A DNA stretch of 64,000 bases from Phialophora verrucosa. Lineage: Eukaryota > Ascomycota > Eurotiomycetes > Chaetothyriales > Herpotrichiellaceae. Shown piece after piece: positions 56,850 to 64,000 of this stretch; within the stretch, counting starts at the first letter, position 1; every line of letters starts with the position of its first letter. The stretch lies in the NCBI GenBank assembly GCA_002099365.1, contig MSED01000004.1, positions 1,736,001 through 1,800,000 on the forward strand, written 5' to 3'. Position numbers and translations under genes: made by a program. Below the pieces are notes generated by a model that saw nothing but the letters and a program-made list of their open reading frames with translations, was not told where the DNA came from and searched no databases.

Positions 56850-59243
56850 ATGACAGTCGCCGTAATGGATCAGGCCCGTCAATGGCAGGACCGGTTTCAG
56901 TGCCCATCATGCACCAAGTCTTTCGTGCGAAAGGCGCATATGCTTCGCCATCAACAGCAACGTCGGTGGTCCAAAGTCCTGTCAAGCTCGTCCGTCTTCT
57001 AACTCGGCTTCCAGATATCGCACAAAGACCCTTCACCTGTAATTTCTGTTCCAAGTGCTTCAAGCGAAGGTACTAAGGCCCCGAATCCGAAGTGCATGCC
57101 GCTGCTAACGTGACGCCAGTGATGTTCTGCGGGCGCATCAGTTTCGGTGCAAGGAACGCGGAGGCGCGCCTGTACCCGAGGGCCAAAGTAAAGGTCGCAA
57201 GCGATCTTCATGCCTGTCATGCGTCAAACTGAGGACAAAATGCGACCAAGAAACACCCTGTACCCGCTGTCAGGAGTTGGGGAAGGAGTGCGTTCGATGT
57301 GAGTCGCGTTCGCCCTCACTTGCGTATTTCTGCTTACTCTGTACGCAGCTTCCAGTCCGCAAACGACTCAAGAAGGACCAAGGCCTAAAAGCCGGGATGC
57401 AATCCCAATTCATCATCTGCTGAATGCTCCTGATGGCGACGATCTGGTTCCCCGATTCCCCATTCGTGACTCCCCTTCCGGTACAGGAGGCGATGAGGAG
57501 GACGCCACCATCAACGAAGCCGAAGATTCCTCTGAAGCGTCACATTGGAGTGAGGATTACGAACAGAACGACGTATTTGCCGGTGCACCTCTGCCGGACT
57601 TCGAAGGGGTCAGTTTCGATTCTTTCTTTGGAGGTTTCGAAAGCTTGACATTCGGCTCGTATCCGCTGGTTCATGACATTTCCCAGCTAGCCAGTGGACC
57701 TTTAATCGTGCCGCCTTCCGCCATGATGCTCGAGACTCGAGCCTACGAGATCAGGCAGCTATTACTGAACACAGCGAACGAGTTTGCTGCCGAAAATCCG
57801 GAGAACGGACAACTAGCACTCTTGGTTCCTAATATCGAGCTCCTCACTCACGTGGAAATAGACTATTGTCTGACTTCCTTCTTTAACAACTACCACAGAC
57901 ATTGCCCGATAATCCATCAGCCGACATTTCAGCCGACACTTGCACCAGAGGCTCTCGTGCTAGCGTGCGTCGCGCTCGGCGCCATGTATTCGGACCCGGG
58001 GAAGGTCGCTTGGATGAAGAGCCTGCTGGACCTAATCGAACGGTACATCTTTTCGCTCCCGGCCATGAGGGACGAATACTTTCCCACAATGGGATACCAG
58101 CAGATGGCGGACGAGGAAGCGGTAAACTACCACTTTCAGACCTTCCAAGGAGCCTACCTATTTGTCGTCGTCCAGTACTTCTCTGGAAACCTGGCAGGCC
58201 GCAGGAGAGCGAGAAGACAGCGATTTTGTACGGTTCTCAACGTAAGTGAAGCGGTCCTCCCGAACGTCCCGCCCTAAATTATGCCAGATGGCTCGGTATT
58301 TCGGCCTTCCCACCGCGCAACATGCAAGTGTCCTTGCCATGACCGACGAGATGGCTTTTCAGCGTTGGGTGCGGGATGAATGTCGCATTCGGTGAGTAGC
58401 TTCTACTCGATGTCCTTCTCCATACTAACTGGCCACAGGACCATGAATGTCCTGCTTGCGCTCGACTCGGCCATGGGTATATTCAACAACGTCCCTCCAC
58501 GCGTTAATTATTGCGAAGTGGATCTGCAGCTGCCCTGCCATGCTGGGTCTTTCCAGCTTACGAGTTACGCCGAAATAATGCAGCGATCCGCATTCCCCCG
58601 CCCGAGGATGAAGTTGATTGATGCTTTTCAGAAACTGTTTGTCCAGCCCAACGAGCTGAAGGCAGCATATCAGCATGAGACCCTGTGCAGTTGGGACATG
58701 CTTTATCTCATTCACGGTACGTCCATTGGGGCTCTGCCTGGATCGTGCAATCGGGGCGCTGACTACGGTCCAGTTCTTTATACGCATTGCTGGCAACATC
58801 TCTTCGGAAATCCGCTTAATCGGATCTCCCCCACGTCGCTAACACCAGAACCGCATCTCGTGTACGAGCCGATGAAGACGGCGCTAACAAACTGGAAAAC
58901 GCTATGGGACGACGTCCGCGCGAAGCTGCCCCGTTCAACTGTGAGCGAGATGGGCTTCGAAACTTCTGCCGACAGCTACTGGACACTTGTGAGGATGATT
59001 GTGATGAAGTTCGAATACAAGAAGCGGGCGCCGAGCACCGCTAGTACCACGAACGGCGTGGTTGCTCCGCACACATCATACGTCGGTATGAAGAGAGACA
59101 CGGGAGTCGACGACGACGGAATGAGCGAATCCAGCTTGAATAGTCGAGGCGGAAGAGGAGCCAGTCCCATCCTGGACTTCATGCCTTTAGAGGCGGATTG
59201 TGACAGCCAAGGTGCCCACCTGAGGAAGATTCTCTCAAGGTGA
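56850..59243 (+). CDS. Hybrid regulator: two C2H2-type fingers plus Zn2Cys6 cluster and TF domain
   Basis: Seven exons (56850-56961, 57015-57069, 57120-57298, 57349-58241, 58288-58391, 58439-58716, 58774-59243) give 696 residues. Finger 1 (CPSCTKSFVRKAHMLRH, then QQQH) is completed by splicing at 56961/57015. Finger 2 (CNFCSKCFKRSDVLRAH, then QFRC) is a C2HC variant. Immediately after comes a perfect Zn2Cys6 cluster, CLSCVKLRTKC then DQETPCTRCQELGKEC (spacing 2-6-5-2-6). The fungal TF middle domain follows (CPIIHQPTFQPTLAPEALVLAC, NVPPRVNYCEVDLQLPC). Such hybrids are known in Pezizomycotina as specific regulators. Exon 6/7 is separated by an in-frame stop-free 57-nt intron. Met at 56865 is an alternative start. 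Its downstream neighbour is the phenol oxidase, a candidate target. Confidence 0.88.
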
Positions 59244-60260
59244 CGCGAAACGGCTCATTCAACCTACTTGGTTGGATTATCTTCTACGCTGCACTAACAA
59301 TCATGGATCAAAGTCATAAGCAACCCCGAGAGAACCCTCGCCGATCTGCAGGTTGACCAGAGACGCCTCCAGATATCTCAGCACGGAATCGAACCCGCAA
59401 GCATCCCAGTGCCGCGGTGAATTGGGCTTGGTAGCTCGTTCCAGCATCCTCTTGGCGGCCTAGGTGACAAACTCCCCGATGTCCAGGCTTTGGTGTCACC
59501 GAAAATCTTTCGGGCCACGCCGTCAATACGGGAATACCGTGCCAGCGAGGTGATTCAACACTTCTCGCTATACGGTCTGAAAGCCTTGCGGGGAAGTGGA
59601 AGTCGGCCACCGCAACACGATATCTCGCTTCCAAGAGTGATGGGAGCCTTTCGTGATGCTGGCTTCGCGGCGTGTGCTAGCACAATAAATGCTTCAAACG
59701 TGCGCCTAATTTCTTGGAAGAAGCCACACGATGGCTCCTGCGCACAGCTGAAACCCGAAGAGTCGCCTTGAGTCGGTTCGGATGATGGCCCGAGGCTAGG
59801 AGTGAGAAGCACGGCAGTTCACGTTTGCATCCAGCTTGTCGGAATTGCCACCGCGGCCAAGCGACGCTCATCTCGAGTGGCTGCCCGGCATGTCTAGTCC
59901 TGCCAATTGCTCCGTTCGATTCGAACAAGCGGTTATATCGCGTCTACAATAAGCGGCGGGGAGAATACCCATCCTCCACATTCTACTAGTCCACCCTCGC
60001 TGATGGCTCCCGAATTAGGGAAATGAGGGGGCGTTTGCGGGGCGTTCGGTCGTGGCACGCGTGGGCAGCGCTGACTGATATTTCAAGCAGCCTTCTCGGA
60101 CCGTGGGGCGGACACGCTTGCCGGTTCAAGTATTTTGCTGCAGCCCAGCACCTTTCAGTGACCAGCATTTTCATCGGGATTTGTGCAATTATCCTGGACG
60201 TCCCGACAAAGCCTGCACTTCTTGATCAGCGAATCGCAACACCTACCCAGTACTCGAATC
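59244..60260. other. Intergenic, promoter of the vanillyl-alcohol oxidase gene
   Basis: No gene can be named. A plus-strand frame from about 59420 to 59771 encodes a moderately protein-like peptide (its end contains LISWKKPHDG), but it has no start codon, no partner exon and no known domain, so I leave it unannotated. Confidence 0.45.
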
Positions 60261-62192
60261 ATGTCGAGCTCAGCCCCGTCCGCTCAGGGTCCTATCCCGG
60301 ACCTTCAGACGAGGTACAGCGGCGTACCGACAAGGCTCTCACAAGAGGCGGTCGATGCCAAGACAAGGCTGTACTCTCAAAAAACATTGCCAGACAGTCT
60401 GCCCAGGAGAAGGACCGCCCTGCCTCCTGGAGTTTCGAAGGAAAGCTTCGACCGAGCTGTGGCCGAGCTCAAAGGCGCTCTTGGAGAAGGCAATGTCGAG
60501 CTGAACGACAAGCCGCTCGTTGACGGCTGGTATATGGAGCACCCGTAGGCTTTCTCAACTTCTAGCATCTCTCGGCTCTAACACTGATCATACAGGAATA
60601 CTCATGACGCATACCACATTGCCGACCAGGAGGAGTTGATATGTAGTGCCATAGTCTACCCTTCCAGCACAGCCGAAGTTCAAACGGTGGTAAGATGGGC
60701 GAACAAGCACCAGGTTCCCGTTTACCCTGTTTCGATGGGCCGCAACATCGGCTATGGAGGCGCAGCTCCTCGCGTTCCCGGCTCGGTCGTCATTGACCTT
60801 GGTCGTAGAATGAACAAGATCTTGAACATCGATGCTGATAACGCGTCATGCATCGTTGAGCCGGGTGTCTCGTACTTTGCGCTGTATGAGGAAATCCAGA
60901 GACGCGGGCTCCCACTATGGATCGATTGCCCTGATCTCGGTGGTGGTTCAGTGCTCGGGAACGCCATTGATCGTGGTGTTGGGTAAGAAAATGAACTCTA
61001 AGGCCGAGAAGCTCTTCTGACGCAAAGCAGGTATACACCCTACGGTGATCACTTCGCCAACCACTGTGGCATGGAGTTGGTGCTTCCAACGGGCGAGTTG
61101 CTACGCACCGGTATGGGAGCGATGCCAGGCAAAGACGGCGCCGACAATCCGACATGGCAGTCCTTTCAAGCCGCGTATGGCCCCTATGTCGACGGTATTT
61201 TCAGCCAGAGCAATTACGGCATCGTCACCAAGATGGGCTTCTGGTTGATGCCGGAGACCGGGCACCAGTCATACATGATCACCTTTCCGCGCGAAGAAGA
61301 TTTTGAGCAAATCGTGGAGATCATCCGGCCACTGGCACAGAAAAGGATACTGGGCAACATCCCCCAGCTCAGACATGTCATTCAAGAACTGGCCGTGACA
61401 GGCAAGCCTCGATCGTTCTGGTACGGTGGCAAGGGTCAGATGCCACGCGACGTTATCAGGGAGAAGGCTTCGCAGTTACCTTGTGGCGACGTTTCCTGGG
61501 TCTTCTACGGCACCCAGTACGGCGATGCCGCCTCGATCGACGCCCAGCTGAAGATGATCAAGGCCGAATTCGGTAAGATCAAGGGGAGTAAGTTCCTCCT
61601 CCCGAAAGATGTGCCGGCCGATCACTATCTGCATTCTCGGGTCCAGGTGTGCAGTGGGGTGCCTGCGCTGAAGGAGCTGGACTGGTTGAACTGGCAGCCG
61701 AACGCCGCTCATCTGTTCTTCTCCCCGATCTCGCCCACCAAGGGCAAAGACGCCAGCATCATCCACAGCACAATCAGCAAGCTTCATGCGAAATGGGGCT
61801 TCGACGTGTTCCCCACCATGTGCGTCGCTGGTCGAGAGATGCATTACATCGCGAACATCGTGTATGATCGTGCCGATGCCGACGCCAAGAGGAGAGCAAC
61901 GGGTCTGATGCGCGAGATGATCTCGGCGGCCGCCAAAGAAGGCTACGGCGAATACCGCACCCATCTGCTCTTCGCCGACCAGGTGGCTGAGTCATACAGC
62001 TGGAACAACGGCGCGCTGAGGAAGTTCAACGAGAGTATCAAGGACACTCTCGACCCAAACAGTATCCTGGCGCCAGGCAGGAACGGTATCTGGGGCAAGC
62101 GATACCGAGGCAAAGGATGGGAGATACTAGAGGGGGACAAGAGGAATTTGTTGAAGGATGGAGTGAGCCCGAGCCTGAGCTCGAAGCTGTAA
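60261..62192 (+). CDS. Vanillyl-alcohol oxidase-family flavoenzyme, ending in SKL
   Basis: Three exons (60261-60544, 60596-60982, 61031-62192) give 610 residues, somewhat longer than the 560 of the Penicillium enzyme. VAO oxidises 4-hydroxybenzylic alcohols, amines and ethers (for example vanillyl alcohol to vanillin) with O2 and a covalently bound FAD. FAD-domain motifs are SMGRNIGYGGAAPRV and LGGGSVLGNAI. Asp205 in LWIDCPDL corresponds to the active-site acid; His495 in AGREMHYI corresponds to the flavin-linked histidine; the phenolate-binding Tyr532 and Arg533 lie in GEYRTHLLF. The C-terminal tripeptide SKL is a canonical peroxisomal signal, in keeping with the peroxisomal location of fungal VAO. 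The substrate could equally be a related 4-alkylphenol. Confidence 0.94.
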
Positions 62193-62342
62193 GCGTGCGA
62201 TAGACAATGGTGGTTGCCAGGGGGGAGTATGTAACAATCGAAGGCTGACTTGTTATTCCAAGTGGTAGTGTTGGCGTTAAGACCAGAGTAGAGCAATCAA
62301 TACATGCATTTCAGTGGTAATGGCAGTACTCGACATTCATTT

Positions 62343-62410
62343 TTAATATGCAAAGTGTAATATGCAATGTTAATATTCAATATGAAAGGTGTAATACTCG
62401 ATATTCCATG
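62343..62410. repeat. AT-rich degenerate repeat between the VAO and hydroxylase genes
   Basis: Related units of the form AATATGCAA, GTGTAATATGCAAT, AATATTCAATATGAAAG, GTGTAATACTCGATAT follow each other across this stretch. The interval of 287 bases is the shared 3' region of two converging genes and has no coding frame. Confidence 0.6.
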
Positions 62411-62479
62411 TGCAACACGCAACACACGTATTCAATCATCCTCGCCGACCCAAAATCCAGGCGTGCCAGGGTATCAGCA

Positions 62480-64000
62480 TCAACACAACGGGGTAATCTT
62501 GCCTGTCCTCAGCTCCTCGGCCACCAGCGCCGACATCTCCGGCCACCGCTTCCTCGTGTCGGCCTCGGCATCGTACTCGTACAATACTGCGTTCTGGTCG
62601 AGGATCAGTACAAACGAGACGTCTCGCCACGGCGCGGAGCAGAGGTAGGAGTAGCAGCAACAGGTCGATCAAAATCAAAACTCAGTGCCAGTGCAAGTGC
62701 ACACTCACCTTGATCAGTAGACTGTCCGGGTCGATTTCGCCGCCCTCGCCTATCCGGTCGAGGGCGGTGTGCCATCTGTCTCGGAGGTCCTCGCCGTTGG
62801 TCTGGGCGCGGCGGACGCGGGGGAACCGGATCTTCTCGTACACTCTTGTCTAGTTTGGCCTTGGATTAGTCTTGGAGTATACGTTTCGGGGGACGCGTTT
62901 TAAGATATGCGTTTTTGGGGATGCGTTTTAGGGGGGAGAGCAGGGAAAGACAAGGGTGTGCTCCTCGACTCACCGCTAACGCCACGTTCTCCTTGCCAGC
63001 CAGTAACAAGCACTGGGCCAACACGGCGGCACTCTCGGTGGCCTGGCTGGCGCCCTGGGCACTCGTGGGCAAGTGCGGATGGCAGCAATCGCCGACCAAG
63101 ACGACCTTGTGGTTCGGGCTCACCCAGGTGGGGATGGGGTCGCGGTAGCAGATCTTCCAGTCGAGACACTCGTCGGTCTTGCGGATGGCGGTGGCGATGC
63201 GCGGGTCCAGCGTCTCGACCAGGCGGCGCACCTCGTCCATGTCGCCGGGCTGGGACCACGACTCGCGCACGTCGGCCGTGTCCTTGTGCGTGATGATCCA
63301 GTTGAACTCGGCGCCGCCGCGCAGCGTGTTCTGCACGCAGTGCATGTCCTTGCCGATCCAGATGTTGACGCACTCGCGCGCCACAAACTCCTCGGTCAGC
63401 GGGTCGCCCTGGAGCTTGGCGCCGTCGAAGAAGGCCCGGAAGCACGCGTAGCCCGACGACTTGGGCTGGTCGTCGAACCCGAGCACGAGTTCACGCGCGC
63501 GGGATTTGATCCCTATGGTTTGAAATGTGAGTGAGGCACGTGGTCCCGAGGGGCCGAGGGGGCAAGGTGAAGGATTGATGCTTACCGTCTACTGCGATGA
63601 CGACGTCGGCGGTATGGACTGTTCCGTCCTTCAGCGTGACCGACGGGGTTTTGTCGTCGTAGTCGATTACCTATAGATATGTGAACAGGTTGGACATTAG
63701 CCACTCAGTCGGGTAGACGCGGTGGCGCCAGCGTTGGTTGTGTGGCACATATCTACACGCTCTGCACGCACGTACCTCGGTGCCCATGTGTACTGGGATG
63801 CCCTTCTCGGCCACGGCCTGCAGGAAGCCCTTGTGATAGTCGCCCCTGTGGCCGATATAGCCGGCCATGTCCATCAAGGGCTGCTGGGCGAGCAGTTTGC
63901 CGTCGTGCCACCGCCGGATCTGCATCAACTCGGATTTGTTCCCGATCTCGATCAGCCGGTTGCGCAGGAAGGGCGACCACCGATCGAGCAGCTTGAACGC
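62480..64000 (-). CDS. FAD-dependent aromatic monooxygenase (salicylate hydroxylase-like), 5' end outside the window
   Basis: Exons visible are 64000-63776 (partial), 63670-63586, 63512-62974, 62849-62709 and 62593-62480; the N-terminal part, including the GxGxxG fold, lies beyond the right edge. The DG motif is spliced together at VVIAVDGIKSRARE. The second FAD motif is VVLVGDCCHPHLPTSAQGASQATESAA. The substrate-domain loop (DDQPKSSGYACFRAFFDG) and the C-terminal helix (TRVYEKIRFPRVRRAQ) match salicylate/3-hydroxybenzoate-type hydroxylases. The intron before TRVYEK uses a CTAG acceptor. The enzyme would hydroxylate a phenolic acid with NAD(P)H. It converges with the vanillyl-alcohol oxidase gene, which suggests joint use in phenolics breakdown. 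Confidence 0.9.

Noticed and set aside
59370..59420. Reverse-strand GGTTCGATTCC resembling a tRNA T-arm
   Set aside because: Only two stem pairs form; the remaining arms are missing.
59420..59771. Plus-strand frame with protein-like end after the hybrid regulator
   Set aside because: No ATG in context, no acceptor linking it convincingly to the regulator, and no family resemblance; could be a gene remnant but is not supportable.
62907..63534. Overlapping frames on the plus strand across the FAD hydroxylase
   Set aside because: They are Arg- and Gly-rich shadows of a GC-rich exon; the minus strand carries clear FAD-enzyme motifs.
1..64000. A secondary-metabolite biosynthetic cluster
   Set aside because: There is no polyketide synthase, non-ribosomal peptide synthetase, terpene cyclase or prenyltransferase; flavin enzymes and permeases alone fit catabolism better.

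Overview
The window is nuclear DNA from a filamentous ascomycete (Pezizomycotina). The evidence is short spliceosomal introns (mostly 45-60 nt, many with GCTGAC or CTAAC branch sites), a HET-domain gene, fungal-type Zn2Cys6 and C2H2 regulators, a CBM1-tagged secreted wall enzyme, Dal5-type permeases and a vanillyl-alcohol oxidase homologue. The class cannot be fixed from the sequence alone; an aromatic- and sugar-acid-consuming Eurotiomycete or Dothideomycete would fit. About 24 protein genes are supported. Exon coordinates were worked out by hand from splice signals, reading-frame continuity and family motifs. No rRNA, convincing tRNA, CRISPR array or intact transposon was found.

Left part (1.8-20.3 kb) is mostly housekeeping: cohesin acetyltransferase ECO1; a HET-domain gene with a GC-AG intron and an in-frame TGA; a 2.7 kb gene-empty stretch; a divergent mitochondrial pair (KGD2, the E2 subunit of 2-oxoglutarate dehydrogenase, and the complex I LYR subunit NDUFB9); the divergent histone pair H2A/H2B; the autophagy protease ATG4; and the splicing/ribosome G-patch protein SQS1.

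Middle part (20.6-37.6 kb) is accessory: an FAD monooxygenase, a secreted CBM1 plus double-psi-barrel protein, a Dal5-type MFS permease, a GNAT acetyltransferase, a seven-helix fungal rhodopsin-like membrane protein and an APC permease with eight exons. They are separated by long gene-poor gaps holding an exact-register 11-bp satellite, a clustered 8-mer motif and a perfect hairpin.

Right part (38.7-64 kb) looks catabolic: aldehyde dehydrogenase, C2H2 regulator, galactonate-dehydratase-like enolase-superfamily enzyme, SDR dehydrogenase, MFS permease, a ketopantoate-reductase-family enzyme divergent from a cytochrome b5/FMN 2-hydroxyacid dehydrogenase, a regulator carrying two C2H2-type fingers plus a Zn2Cys6 cluster, a peroxisomal (SKL-ending) vanillyl-alcohol oxidase, and an FAD aromatic hydroxylase cut by the window end. 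A working reading is two adjoining modules, one for sugar acids and hydroxy acids (38.7-55.6 kb) and one for phenolic compounds (56.8-64 kb). That grouping is inference, not something the sequence proves.
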